DNA of 64,000 nt from Verrucomicrobiota bacterium (GCA_019247695.1 JAFBAP010000084.1:62001-126000); one strand, 5' to 3'. Shown: positions 9,188-18,532, counted from the first letter of the stretch. Notes: generated from the letters alone by a model not told the origin. Numbers and translations: made by a program.

Positions 9188-9850
9188 CCATTTCGACGGC
9201 GATGCAGGTAAATTTTTGTCTTCCTTCCCGGATACCGTGCGGGCGTTACACCTGGGAGACCGTATAAACGGTCTAGGCCCAACGCAACGGGGGACCTTAG
9301 CCCAGGGTTTCACCTCACTGCCATTTAGTTAAGGGCGAGGTGGGATGCCTTCGTCCCGCAGGGACGGCTGAGGTTAGGTAGGGACTTCAGTCCCTGTGCC
9401 TGGTGAAGGCGTCCCCAGGGGTTGCGTGCGTCCCATCGGGACGCCTGAAGGCGCGCCGGGCCACAGGCGGGCGTCAAAGGTGGGGCGCCGTTCGGGTTTT
9501 CGTCGCCGAGGGTCGCGCCGGGTTTGGCTGGCCGCTTGGGAGTCGGCACCCTGCGGGCCAGCGTTTCAGGCGTCCCTACAGGACGCGCTCCCTCTTAAAT
9601 GCCCCGTCCAGGGACTGAAGTCCCTGGCTAACCTCAGCCGTCCCTCCGGGACGAAAGCGCCCCATCCGCCGGCCCTTAACTAGATGGCAGTGGGGTAAAC
9701 CCTGGGCTAAGTTCCTTTGGCCCTTCAGGCCATCAAACCGTCTCCCGGCCCGTTGGGCCCGAGACTGTTTATACGGTTTAATCGGTGTAATTTCGGCAGG
9801 GCACCTTGGGGAGGAAGGCAATATTTTGCCTCGATGGTCATCGAAATGGT
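9188..9850 (+). repeat. Long palindromic intergenic element (family A, complete copy)
   Basis: A ~660-bp element with no credible gene, built as a long imperfect inverted repeat. The left side (about 9188-9402) contains ACCATTTCGA, AAACGGTC, CTTAGCCCAGGG, GCCATTTAGTTAAGGGC and GGGACTTCAGTCCCTG in that order. The right side (about 9595-9850) carries the same blocks as reverse complements in reverse order. Each block also contains small palindromes around GGGAC/GTCCC and CCCAGGG/CCCTGGG. The centre (~9403-9594) is unrelated between arms. The same blocks recur at 21578-22182 and 27443-27545. It looks like a MITE or composite REP-type element; no transposase is present. Confidence 0.7.
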
Positions 9851-10023
9851 GTCATAGGCGAAATGCCGGCAACTTTGTGAAAATAACCGATCCCAAACAT
9901 CGCGATTTTGGGTGTCGGCGCAGTGAAAAAGGGATGGTACTTGCTACATTTTCCGTGCAAACTGTCCATTTCTCAAGGGAGCACCGTTTTTTTGCCAGGA
10001 AGTCAGGTTGAAGTCAGGCTTGC

Positions 10024-10674
10024 TCATGAAGCGCCCTGATGCTGTCTCAGGAGGCTCTTCAGCTCAGAGAGGCCGTGGATGTAATGGGTCGCATTGTTGC
10101 CGGGGGGCACGCCCGGCCGTAAGACTTGCACCGTCCGGATTCCCAATCGATTGCCGGCCTCGATTTCCGAATGCGGGCTGTCCCCGACTACCAACGCCTC
10201 TTCAGGCCGGAGTTGGAAAGCACGCAAAATCTCCCCGAAAATTCCTCGTTTGCCTTTTCGATCGGCTTCGTCAATCGCATCGACGTAGATCGCCGTAAAG
10301 AGCCGCTCAAAGCCGAGCGCCTTAATCTTACTTTCCTGAAGCCGGCGAAAGCCCGTTGTCACCAGGAAGCGCAGCACGGGCAATTCTGCAAGCATGTGAA
10401 GGTCGCCGTAGCCATGCATCGGCACGTCCACTTCCAGGCGGGCGTAGACGGCCCAACCGGCGGCGAGCATTTCCCCTGTAAAGCCGTGCTTGTCAGCCAC
10501 AACATCCAGCGGGTGGCGCCAGAAATCGTCAAAGGCCTTCGCCAACGCCTCGTCCGACAGCCGGCCCCGGTTCGCCCCCCGAATCGCGTCAAAGACAGGT
10601 TCCAAAATCCCTCTACCCGGCTCGTCGGCCGCGCTCAAACAATTATCAAGATCGAACATAATGGCCCGGATCAT
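10024..10674 (-). CDS. HAD-superfamily hydrolase
   Basis: 216 residues. Motif I is MFDLDNCLSA (nucleophile and acid Asp as DLD near residue 8), with motif II in LVTTGFRR, Lys in SKIKALG and motif III/IV in LVVGDSPHSEIEAG. Between motifs I and II lies a helical cap, giving the subfamily I phosphoglycolate-phosphatase-like layout. Substrates are probably small phosphate esters. It is the last gene of a minus-strand run of sugar-acid genes, about 50 bp after the isomerase, so dephosphorylation of a sugar or 2-carbon phosphate is plausible by context. Confidence 0.85.
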   Translation of the reverse strand: MIRAIMFDLDNCLSAADEPGRGILEPVFDAIRGANRGRLSDEALAKAFDDFWRHPLDVVADKHGFTGEMLAAGWAVYARLEVDVPMHGYGDLHMLAELPVLRFLVTTGFRRLQESKIKALGFERLFTAIYVDAIDEADRKGKRGIFGEILRAFQLRPEEALVVGDSPHSEIEAGNRLGIRTVQVLRPGVPPGNNATHYIHGLSELKSLLRQHQGAS

Positions 10675-10727
10675 TTGATTAATTAAATGGCCGCCCCCGG
10701 CCTGATCACCGTGCGAATCGGCATAGG

Positions 10728-11555
10728 TTACGAGAGGTTGCGATCGAGGATGCGCTGGAGAAACTCACACGAGAACGCAACGTCTTCTTCCTCCAGCCCG
10801 TGCATGATCAGAGGACCGGTAAACTCAACCCGTTCCAGACCGCGAAGGTAATATTCGAAGTCAAGAGTGCCCTTGCCCGCAGCGCACGCCTGAAAGGCCT
10901 GGTCCCGATCTTTCGCGTGCGCAATGGCGATCACATCCCCTAACAAATTCAATGCCTCGTCCAGGACGTCCTGCTGACTGCGTTCGGGAACAACCAGGTT
11001 CGCGGGATCGATAACGATTCGTAAACGAGGGCTTTGCAGCTCGTCGAGCAGTTGCCGGGCGCGACAGGCCGAATTGACCACGTTCTCGCTTTCGGGCTCG
11101 AAGGCCAGGCACAGGTGATACTTCTCGGCCGCGCCAAGGGCGGATCCGATGGATTGAACCATATCCTCCCAAGCCGCTTTGGAGTCGTTCTCGGGGTGCC
11201 ATTTCCACATGTTCACGGGGTCCCGCGTTCCCGTACAGAGGGTGACCACCGGGATGCAAAGCCGGGCGGCGGCCTCGCACAAGATTTCAAACTTCATTAA
11301 CCCGTCGCGCCGGACGGCCGGATCCGGATGGGCCATGTTGAAGGTCCCGGAGATCGCCGCCAACTCGACCGCGGCGCGCTCTGCAGCGCCGGTGATTTGC
11401 TGAACCAGCTCGGGCGGCACGTCTGCGGGAAGCGGGTCGAGTCCGGCGCAGGACATGTTGAACTGCACCGAACGGATCCCGTGGCCGGCGATGGCCTGAA
11501 AAAGTTCCTCGATCGCCGGCCGGCGAAAAGTCTTGGCGAAGATCCCGATCCTCAT
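10728..11555 (-). CDS. Sugar phosphate isomerase/epimerase (TIM barrel)
   Basis: About 275 residues in the xylose-isomerase-like TIM-barrel (AP_endonuc_2) family: IGIFAKTF strand 1, IRSVQFNMS, VTLCTGTRD, CLAFEPESENVVN and LRIVIDPANLV carry the expected metal-ligand Glu/Asp positions, and IAIAHAKDRD supplies the late His/Asp. The start is the ATG at 11555, which overlaps the stop of the upstream dehydrogenase (ATGA), so the two are translationally coupled. A TTG one codon earlier is possible. The pairing with a Gfo/Idh/MocA dehydrogenase is typical of inositol- or ketosugar-type oxidation-isomerisation modules. The exact sugar is unknown. Confidence 0.87.
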   Translation of the reverse strand: MRIGIFAKTFRRPAIEELFQAIAGHGIRSVQFNMSCAGLDPLPADVPPELVQQITGAAERAAVELAAISGTFNMAHPDPAVRRDGLMKFEILCEAAARLCIPVVTLCTGTRDPVNMWKWHPENDSKAAWEDMVQSIGSALGAAEKYHLCLAFEPESENVVNSACRARQLLDELQSPRLRIVIDPANLVVPERSQQDVLDEALNLLGDVIAIAHAKDRDQAFQACAAGKGTLDFEYYLRGLERVEFTGPLIMHGLEEEDVAFSCEFLQRILDRNLS

Positions 11556-12634
11556 CAAACGGCTCCCGCAGCTTCGGCTACCACGACCGGTTTGCCCCGC
11601 CGGGCGGATAGCTGGATGGCCCGCAGCGTTCGGATCACCGCGAGCCCGTCTTCAATCCCGGCTGCCGGGGGGAACGTCTCGTTGCCGCGAACGGCATCGG
11701 CGAAGGACTCAATCTGCAACCGGTAAAAATGGGCGTCTTCGCCGAGGACCCGCTTGAATTGACCGTCTCGAACGGAAAAACATTCCACCTCGGCAGAGCG
11801 CAGGTACCAGGGATTGAAGATTTTACCGATGACGCTGCCAAACTCGCCGTAGATCTGGAACCCTTCGTGCCATCCCATGCGCACGGCCAACGTCAGATCC
11901 AGGTGGCCAATGCTGCCGTCCGCAAAATCGGCCGTCACAAACCAGCAATACGCATCATACCTCCGCAAAAATCGCGCATCCACCCGGATGATCTCGCCGC
12001 CCAAAAATCGCGCCGTATCCACGAGGTGGCTGCCGTGACCCAGGAGGTAATAGGACTCGCGGTTGGCTTTGGGATCGCCCTCCGGCCGCTTCGACCGGGC
12101 GCTCCTCACGATCACCGGCTGTAAATTGCCGGTTTCGGTGTACCGGGAAGTCGAATCGCAATACCAGGCTTTGAGCGCCAGCCGGGTACCCATCTCCTCG
12201 TCGATGAAGCGGCGCGCGGCCGCCACCCCGGGATCGAACCGTTTCATCGAGCCCACCCGAAAGATCAAATCCGGAGCTGCCCTTTTGATCTCGAGGAGGC
12301 GGATGCATTCCTCAACGCTCACCCCGAGGGGTTTCTCGACCAGCACGTGCTTGCCGGCCTCGATCGCTTCCGCCGCAGCCGGGACATGGAACTGATCGGC
12401 GATTCCGATGATCACCGCTTCAACCTTCGGATCGGCCAGCATCGCTTTGAAATCGGCGTAGACGACCTCGGGTTCCCAGATCTGCGCCATCCGGTTGCGC
12501 AGATCGTCAGCGGCATCGCACAGGGCATACAGACGCGCGTTTCGGGCTTTCTGGCAGCTCTCGAAATGGGCGGCCTGGGCGATCATCCCGCAGCCAAGGA
12601 CGCCGATTCGAACCGGGTCTGGGGTCTTGTTCAT
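11555..12634 (-). CDS. Gfo/Idh/MocA family oxidoreductase
   Basis: 359 residues from the ATG at 12634; a longer open frame upstream carries no dehydrogenase sequence. The Rossmann motif is IGVLGCGMIAQAAH, the family signature is VLVEKPLGVSVEEC (Lys of EKP), and the C-terminal catalytic region includes LLGHGSHLVDTARFLGG. These NAD(P)-dependent enzymes oxidise or reduce sugars, inositols or their acids. It is coupled to the downstream isomerase and follows the glycerate kinase after an 85-bp gap, in an operon-like array on the minus strand. Confidence 0.9.
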   Translation of the reverse strand: MNKTPDPVRIGVLGCGMIAQAAHFESCQKARNARLYALCDAADDLRNRMAQIWEPEVVYADFKAMLADPKVEAVIIGIADQFHVPAAAEAIEAGKHVLVEKPLGVSVEECIRLLEIKRAAPDLIFRVGSMKRFDPGVAAARRFIDEEMGTRLALKAWYCDSTSRYTETGNLQPVIVRSARSKRPEGDPKANRESYYLLGHGSHLVDTARFLGGEIIRVDARFLRRYDAYCWFVTADFADGSIGHLDLTLAVRMGWHEGFQIYGEFGSVIGKIFNPWYLRSAEVECFSVRDGQFKRVLGEDAHFYRLQIESFADAVRGNETFPPAAGIEDGLAVIRTLRAIQLSARRGKPVVVAEAAGAV

Positions 12635-12719
12635 TGGCTTGCGATCCGGTCCTGCACGGGCGTAGATGCCGAATTGAAATAGGAGTGCGGCGGTGCCGGA
12701 GACAGCGTCGCCCCCGTTT

Positions 12720-13877
12720 TCATCCGGATCGCGCCGCTCCCCAATGCCGTGCAAGCTCGACCGCGCGTGCCCGCAGCAATTCCGAGGCACGCCGGATGGC
12801 CTCCTCAGTGGAAACCGTTCCGTCGGCGAGTGCCGTGATTTCATCGAAATGTGCGAGCAGTAGCGGTCGGGCGTCGGGCTCGACCCGCCCGGCAAACGCG
12901 ATGCAAGGTTTACCGAAGCGCCGGGCGAGCCCGGCCACGCCCGCCGGCGCTTTGCCCTCGAGGGTCTGAGCGTCCAGGCTGCCTTCGCCGGTAATAATGA
13001 GATCGGATCCGGCGACCGCTTCCGCCAAACCGAGCAACTCGGCCACCTCGTCGAAGCCGCGGCGGACTTCAGCCCCGCAAAAGGCCATCAAGCCGAAGCC
13101 CAACCCCCCGGCCGCACCCGCGCCCGGACGATCCCGGAGGTCCTCCCGGCGCCAAGCGGCGACGGCGTCCGCCAAGCGGCCCAACCCCGCCTCAAGTGAG
13201 CGCAGCTCCGATTCGCCGGCCAGCCCCTTCTGGGGCCCGTACACCCGGGTGGCTCCGCGTTCGCCCAGAAGCGGGTTGAAGACGTCCACCGCCGCGACTA
13301 CCCGGCCGGCTACCCAGGAAAGGTCCGGAGGCGGCGCGATCGTTTCAAGCCGAAGCAAATCGGCCGGGACCGGCTCCAGCTCAAGCCCGCTGCCGTCCAG
13401 GAAACGAAAACCGAGCGCGGCGGCGAGGCCCACCCCGCCGTCGTTGGTGGCGCTGCCGCCCAGGCCGATCACAGCCCTGTCAGCCCCGCTGGACCGGAGG
13501 GCGTGGGCCAGCATTTCACCGGTTCCATAGGTGGACTGGCGCTCGACGCGGCGTTCATCCGGCGCGACGCGCCAGAGCCCGCTGGCTTCGCTCATGTCGA
13601 GGACCGCGGTTGTGACGGCGCCTTGGCTGGTCAGAGCGTACTTCGCGGCGACCGGCCGGCCCAGGGGGTCACGAACCGTACATGACACCCATGTCCCCTC
13701 CAGTACCTCGCAAATGGCCTTCGCCGTTCCTTCGCCGCCGTCGGCCACCGGCCGGCAGGAGAATTCCAGGTCAAGGCTGGGCGGGGACCCGGCGCGCCAG
13801 CCTTCGGCAATCGCCGCGGCAACGTCGTGCGCGGAGAGCGACCCTTTGAATTTGTCCGGGGCGACGAGGACGCGCAT
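12720..13877 (-). CDS. Glycerate kinase
   Basis: 385 residues from the ATG at 13877 (MRVLVAPDKFKGSLSA), the canonical opening of the GlxK/GarK glycerate kinase family; the additional upstream codons are rejected. Other family blocks are PVADGGEGT, STYGTGEML, IGLGGSATNDGGVG, GPQKG and GEGSLDAQT. The enzyme phosphorylates D-glycerate (2- or 3-phosphoglycerate product) with ATP and feeds glycolysis. It sits 140 bp after an FGGY sugar kinase, consistent with a sugar-acid (glucarate, gluconate or hydroxypyruvate) degradative route. Confidence 0.94.
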   Translation of the reverse strand: MRVLVAPDKFKGSLSAHDVAAAIAEGWRAGSPPSLDLEFSCRPVADGGEGTAKAICEVLEGTWVSCTVRDPLGRPVAAKYALTSQGAVTTAVLDMSEASGLWRVAPDERRVERQSTYGTGEMLAHALRSSGADRAVIGLGGSATNDGGVGLAAALGFRFLDGSGLELEPVPADLLRLETIAPPPDLSWVAGRVVAAVDVFNPLLGERGATRVYGPQKGLAGESELRSLEAGLGRLADAVAAWRREDLRDRPGAGAAGGLGFGLMAFCGAEVRRGFDEVAELLGLAEAVAGSDLIITGEGSLDAQTLEGKAPAGVAGLARRFGKPCIAFAGRVEPDARPLLLAHFDEITALADGTVSTEEAIRRASELLRARAVELARHWGAARSG

Positions 13878-14017
13878 ACACCGTGACGTTACCGCCCGGG
13901 GTGATCTTGTCAGGTCAATTTCGTCCGGGAAGACGGCGCGGCCCGCGGCAGAGAACGGCTGCGCGGAACGGCGCCAGACCGGGCTTTGCCCGCAAATGAC
14001 GCCGCGGAACCCAGTCC

Positions 14018-15538
14018 TCACCGGGCCAAAGCGTGCAGCCGGTGGTGCGCCGGACGAAGCTGCTCATAGAGCTCGCGGTAGACCTCCTCGTAGCGGGTCT
14101 GCAACCGCTTCGAGCGCTCGGCGTTCGGCGCCACGTCGATTTCTTCCCGGCGTGCCACCCGCAGGGCGGCGGTCGCATCGGCAAACAGGCCGCAGCCCAT
14201 CCCGGCTAACAGCGCCGCCCCGAAACTGACCGTTTCGCGAACCGGGTTGATCTTTACCGGCAGGCCGTAAACGTCGGCTTTGATCTGGGTCAGGAGACGG
14301 TTTTCGAGCGAGCTTCCGATTGTGAGAACATCTTGGAAAGGGGGCAGGCCGGCGACGCTGACCATCGCATCGGCGATGGCCCTCGCCTCGAAGGCCAACC
14401 CTTCCAGCACCGCCCGGAACATGGCGGCTCGCGTCGTCGCCGCCTTGAGGCCGATAAATGCCCCGGCCGCCCGGGCATCCGAATGCGGCGTCACGCTGCG
14501 CACCAGGTGCGGCAAAAACACGGGGACCGCTTCGTCGGCCGAGGCTGCTTCCTCGACCAGTTCCGCCACACCCGCCTTACCTCCCAGTTCCCGCCGGAAC
14601 CACTCCACGGCAGCGCCGGCGGTCTGAAGTCCACCCGTCAGGTAGCAGGTGGGCTCCTCGATCCAGATGGCGCCTTGGGCCAGCCCGTGTTCGGCGATGC
14701 GCGGGTCCGAAAGGGGGCCTTGGACTACCGAGATCAACGACTCGGACGTGCCGATGCTGTCAAAGAGCAGCCCGGGCCGGAGTCCACCCGCGGCAAACGC
14801 CCCGCTGACGTGGTCGTGGATGCCGACACTCACCACCGCGGTTTGCGGCAAGCCCGTCGCCGCGGCGCTGGCGGGCGTGAGGGCACCCAGGGGGGTGCCG
14901 CTCTTGCGAACCGGTGGAAACGTCGAGGGCGCAACGCCCGCACTCTCCAGGATCTTGGTCGCCCACGTTCCCCGGGTCACGTCGTAGGCGAGGGTGCGGC
15001 AGGCCATGCTGGGATCGGTGGCGGGGATGCCGCAAAGGCAATACGCCACGTAATCAGCGAACTGAAGCCAATGGCGCGCCTGTTCAAACGCGGCGGGCTG
15101 ATGGTGCTTGACCCACAAAATCTTGCAAAGCCCGTACATCGGGTCCGGGTTGAGACCCGACACTTTGAACAAGGTTTCATAACCGACCCGGTCACGCAGC
15201 CATTCGTACTCGGGGATCGTCCTCAGGTCGAACCACGCGATCGCCGGCGCCAGCGCCCGGCCTTGCGCATCGATCGGTACGATGGACTCCCCAAGGCTGG
15301 AAACGGCGATGCCCTTGATGCCTTCGCGGTGCGCCACCTGAGCCGTCACGGCCCGGATAGCCCGGCAAGCCGCCTCCCAGACGCGCCCCGGTTCGAAATC
15401 CGTCCAGCCTGGCCGGGGGTGCGAGCGCGGAGTCGGCTCGGACCCATGGGCAACGATGGTTCCAGCCTCGTCGAGGGCGAGGCATTTCAGGTTAGTGGTC
15501 CCAACGTCCAGCCCGAGGACCAAGTCAGGGTGCGGCAT
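14018..15538 (-). CDS. FGGY-family carbohydrate kinase
   Basis: About 506 residues from the ATG at 15538; a TTG at 15556 would overlap the upstream remnant's stop. The N-terminal FGGY phosphate loop is LGLDVGTTNLKCLALDE, the active-site region is IAWFDLRT, the C-terminal domain starts near GIHDHVSGAFAAGG, and a later ATP-binding motif is LTIGSSLENRLLTQIKADV. The family phosphorylates gluconate, xylulose, glycerol or ribulose. Substrate choice cannot be read here; the neighbours favour an aldonate or ketopentose. Confidence 0.88.
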   Translation of the reverse strand: MPHPDLVLGLDVGTTNLKCLALDEAGTIVAHGSEPTPRSHPRPGWTDFEPGRVWEAACRAIRAVTAQVAHREGIKGIAVSSLGESIVPIDAQGRALAPAIAWFDLRTIPEYEWLRDRVGYETLFKVSGLNPDPMYGLCKILWVKHHQPAAFEQARHWLQFADYVAYCLCGIPATDPSMACRTLAYDVTRGTWATKILESAGVAPSTFPPVRKSGTPLGALTPASAAATGLPQTAVVSVGIHDHVSGAFAAGGLRPGLLFDSIGTSESLISVVQGPLSDPRIAEHGLAQGAIWIEEPTCYLTGGLQTAGAAVEWFRRELGGKAGVAELVEEAASADEAVPVFLPHLVRSVTPHSDARAAGAFIGLKAATTRAAMFRAVLEGLAFEARAIADAMVSVAGLPPFQDVLTIGSSLENRLLTQIKADVYGLPVKINPVRETVSFGAALLAGMGCGLFADATAALRVARREEIDVAPNAERSKRLQTRYEEVYRELYEQLRPAHHRLHALAR

Positions 15539-15552
15539 CGGCGTTTGAACGG

Positions 15553-15735
15553 TCAAGTCGCGACGGACAAGACGAGTTTTCCCTCTGTGTTTCGGGTTTC
15601 CATCAGCGCATGAGCCTCAGCCGCTTCTGCCGGCGGCAGCACACGGCCGATGTTCAGTTTCAGCCGGCCCGCCGCAGCGTCCGCCAATTTCAGCACTTCC
15701 GGTCCGCCGTGGCTTTCGGCTCGAATGGCCTTCAT
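15553..15735 (-). pseudogene. Remnant of a zinc-type NADPH:quinone oxidoreductase (internal deletion)
   Basis: The 60-codon frame joins the typical N-terminus of a quinone oxidoreductase (MKAIRAESHGGPEVLKL) directly to its typical C-terminus (LKLNIGRVLPPAEAAEAHAL and GKLVLSV). The intact family has ~320 residues, so about 260 central residues, including the whole nucleotide-binding domain, are gone without breaking the frame. A protein this short could not bind NADPH. It lies immediately before the FGGY kinase, with the stop 15 bp before the kinase ATG, so it may still act as a leader for the operon. Confidence 0.75.
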
Positions 15736-16018
15736 TATATGTCTCTGCATGTCTCTATTCGCGGTCCGGCCGGGCATGATCAAGCTCAACGGCATTGCTG
15801 CCTTCCGATGTATGGTACAGCACGATTTGCGTTGTGATACACGATGCGAAACCCTAAGACGAGCTGCCAATCGTTGATGCAGACCATTTTCACCATCGCG
15901 CCGAGCAGGCGATTCGGCGACGATGGCAGGCCCGGTGTGGGCGGGTACCGTTCTAGGAATGGTTCCTCGCCGGGGTCGCGAGGGCTCCGAGGACCCTGAC
16001 CAGCCGGCCTCGACTCAC

Positions 16019-17572
16019 ATGAGGGAACTCGAACATCTTCTTGGCCTGTTCATCGCGGCCGTTATCCTGGCGGCGGCAGCACGCCGCGCCGGAGCGCCTT
16101 ACCCGGTGTTCCTGGCGTTGGGCGGGGCGCTGCTGGCGTTTCTGCCCGGCGCGTCCCCGTTCAGGGCTCCTCCCGAGCTTGTGCTGGCGCTCTTCGTGGC
16201 ACCCGTGCTGCTCGACGCCGCTTACGATGCGTCGCTTCGAGATCTCAGGGACAATTGGGCGCCGGTCACCAGCCTGGTCGTGTTCGCCGTCGGCTGCACG
16301 ACCGCGGCGGTCGCCCTCGTCACGCACGCACTGGTCCCTGCGATGCCCTGGGCGGCGGCGATTGCGCTCGGCGCGATCGTGGCTCCGCCCGACGCGGTGG
16401 CGGCCGGCGCCGTGCTGCGCCCGTTGCGACCGCCGCATCGCCTCCTGACCATCCTCGAAGGCGAAAGCCTGCTGAATGACGCCAGCGCGCTGCTGATCTA
16501 CCGCCTCGCCGTCGGAGCCGTTGCCGCCGATGGCTTTTCCATGGCAGGCGTTGCACCCACCTTCTTGCTCGCCGTCGCCGGCAGCCTCGTTGCCGGTCCG
16601 ATGCTCGGGTGGCTTGTCCCTCGGTTGATGGAACGCGTGCAGCACGTGCCGACCGCCATCATTCTGCAGTTCGTTAGCACGTTCGGCGTGTGGCTGATCG
16701 CCGAAGGCGTCGGCCTCTCCGGGGTATTGACGATGGTGTTCTACGCCATGACCGTGGCGCAGACGGCGCCGGAGCGAACGCCCGCACGGATCCGCATCCC
16801 GACCTATGCCGTCTGGGAAACCGCCGTGTTCGCGCTGAACATCCTGGCCTTCATCTTCATCGGCCTGCAGATCCGGCCCATTCTCGAGGGTTTGGCCGCC
16901 CCGGACCGGGGCCGATACCTCGCCGTCAGCGGCGTGGTCCTGCTCACGGTGATTGTCGTGCGTCTGGCTTGGCAACTGTCCTTTGATACCGTTGTCAGGT
17001 TGCGAAACCGCCGGTTCGGGTTCCATCCGCCCCGGCCGATGATGCTGGCGCCGACGACCGGGAGCAGCCTGGTCATCGCGTGGGCCGGCATGCGGGGCAT
17101 CGTTTCGCTGGCTGCAGCCCTGGCGCTCCGCCCTACCTTTCCGTATCGCGACCTGATCGTGCTGACCGCGTTCGCGGTGGTCCTCGGCACGCTGGTAATC
17201 CAGGGACTGACGCTCAAGCCCCTCATGCGTGCGCTCGATTTGCGCGATGATGATCCGGTCGGCCGCGAGGTGAGGGCGGCCCGTGAACGCGCGTTACGCG
17301 CGGGCCTGACGAGCCTGGCGCATGACCGGTCTGCGATGGCGGAGGTTGTCCGGCAGGAGTTGACGGCACTCCTGGCCGGCGAACGAACGGCGGCGGACCC
17401 GGACGATGCCGCGCGCTCCGCTCACAACGAACGGCTTCGTTGCGCTCTCCGCGCAGCCCGGCAAGCCGTCCTCGCCATGCGCGCCCGCGACGAAATCGGC
17501 GATGACGCCTTTCACCGGATGGAAGAGGAGCTGGACTGGCTCGACATGGCAGGCAGTAGAAGTGGAGAGTGA
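16019..17572 (+). CDS. Na+/H+ antiporter, CPA1/NhaP type
   Basis: About 517 residues from the ATG at 16019 (MRELEHLLGLFIAAVIL), chosen because the first membrane helix follows at once. The remainder has ~12 hydrophobic helices with CPA1 landmarks: LDAAYDASLRDLR, AIVAPPDAVAAGAVLRPL, GESLLNDASALLIYRLAVG (the ND motif of the ion path) and WAGMRGIVSLAAALAL. A ~100-residue basic, helical cytosolic tail follows (LRAARQAVLAMRARDEIG). It exchanges Na+ (or K+) for H+ at the inner membrane. It is divergent from the minus-strand sugar operon, with a 283-bp shared upstream region. Confidence 0.93.
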   Translation: MRELEHLLGLFIAAVILAAAARRAGAPYPVFLALGGALLAFLPGASPFRAPPELVLALFVAPVLLDAAYDASLRDLRDNWAPVTSLVVFAVGCTTAAVALVTHALVPAMPWAAAIALGAIVAPPDAVAAGAVLRPLRPPHRLLTILEGESLLNDASALLIYRLAVGAVAADGFSMAGVAPTFLLAVAGSLVAGPMLGWLVPRLMERVQHVPTAIILQFVSTFGVWLIAEGVGLSGVLTMVFYAMTVAQTAPERTPARIRIPTYAVWETAVFALNILAFIFIGLQIRPILEGLAAPDRGRYLAVSGVVLLTVIVVRLAWQLSFDTVVRLRNRRFGFHPPRPMMLAPTTGSSLVIAWAGMRGIVSLAAALALRPTFPYRDLIVLTAFAVVLGTLVIQGLTLKPLMRALDLRDDDPVGREVRAARERALRAGLTSLAHDRSAMAEVVRQELTALLAGERTAADPDDAARSAHNERLRCALRAARQAVLAMRARDEIGDDAFHRMEEELDWLDMAGSRSGE

Positions 17573-17760
17573 GGCCGGGGCCTTGAGACCTTGGGCGGCA
17601 TCGGTAAAGGATCCGGCTAAACCCGATGGTTTGGTTTCTCCGGGACCGGAGGAGGCGTTTGCGGGGACGCTACACCGGTTTTGAAGTTGGTTGGGCGGCT
17701 CGTTGCGCGAGTGAGACGGCCCGAGCGGGTGGCCGGTGGCTTTGCGTGCTCCGGCCGAGG

Positions 17761-18036
17761 GAGCCGGTTTTAGCCCCAAAGGGGCGCCAGAACCTAGCCC
17801 AGGGTTTTACCCTGGGAAACGGTTCTCTTGCTCGTCCGAGGCCTGAAGGGCCGGCAGAAGGTGTCGCTCGTCTTTTCTGCCGCCCCTTCAGCAAATCCAA
17901 CCCGGCGGGGCGGGCGTTTGTTAGGGAGGGCGTACCGGCGTGACGCCTTAGGAGGGCTCAACGGTGAGGGGGGCGGCGTTCCCAGGGTAAAACCCTGGGC
18001 TAGGTTCTGCCGCCCCTTCGGGGCTAAAACCGGCTC
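17761..18036 (+). repeat. 276-bp MITE-like element with 56-bp terminal inverted repeats (family B)
   Basis: The ends 17761-17816 and 17981-18036 are inverted repeats of 56 bp differing at about two positions; both contain GAGCCGGTTTTAGCCCC, AACCTAGCCCAGGGTTTTAC and CCTGGG. The 164-bp interior carries TTCTGCCGCCCCTTCAGCAA and GGCGTGACGCCTTAGGAGGG. Part of this interior recurs in the opposite orientation at 27797-27878. Short frames that cross it are low-complexity artefacts. Target-site duplication was not established. The rest of the 17573-18532 gap is covered by the next entry. Confidence 0.7.
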
Positions 18037-18532
18037 AACCATCCTGCGAAGGGGTGTAACTCAATGGCCGTGCGGTTCACCCCAGGCTGACTACGATCTG
18101 GCATTCCTTCGGCGCTGCAGCGGTCCCGTCCCCGGCCGCCCACCCTATCAAGGGCTATCCTCCATCGCGCACACGCGCCTAACCTGAAAGTTCTATCTCC
18201 GGGCGCCTGGAATACGCAGATCTACGTATTCCGAACCCGCCCTCAATCATCTATGCTCCGTCCCGGCCTCAAAAACGGCCGCTGAATCTCGTGGGGTTCG
18301 GAATCGCCTGCAACAAACCGCTCAGGGGGGCGAATTGGAAGGAATTGCGCCAAGCAACCCTGCGCCCGTCCTATGCCTTCACGCTGGAACTAAATAACTA
18401 ACTAACTCGCTAACTAACTAACCAGTTCTTCAGGTAAGGGCAGCGACCTTTTCTCTCCAGAGGGTTTGCCTTGCAGCGATTTGTAAAACCAGCCGCTCGA
18501 TTCGACTCCGCTCCAACTGACACCTACTTATT
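18037..18532. other. Intergenic region before the S53 peptidase; short tandem repeat
   Basis: There is no gene-like frame. A near-perfect 24-bp palindrome, GGAATACGCAGATCTACG plus TATTCC, lies at 18209-18232. A TAAC/AACT tetranucleotide tract runs from about 18388 to 18423 (ACTAACTAACTCGCTAACTA). The region presumably contains the peptidase promoter, but no convincing -35/-10 pair was identified. Confidence 0.4.

Noticed and set aside
17626..17943. Open frames across the MITE-like element
   Set aside because: They arise from GC-rich inverted repeats, have low-complexity Arg/Pro/Gly composition and no start signal.
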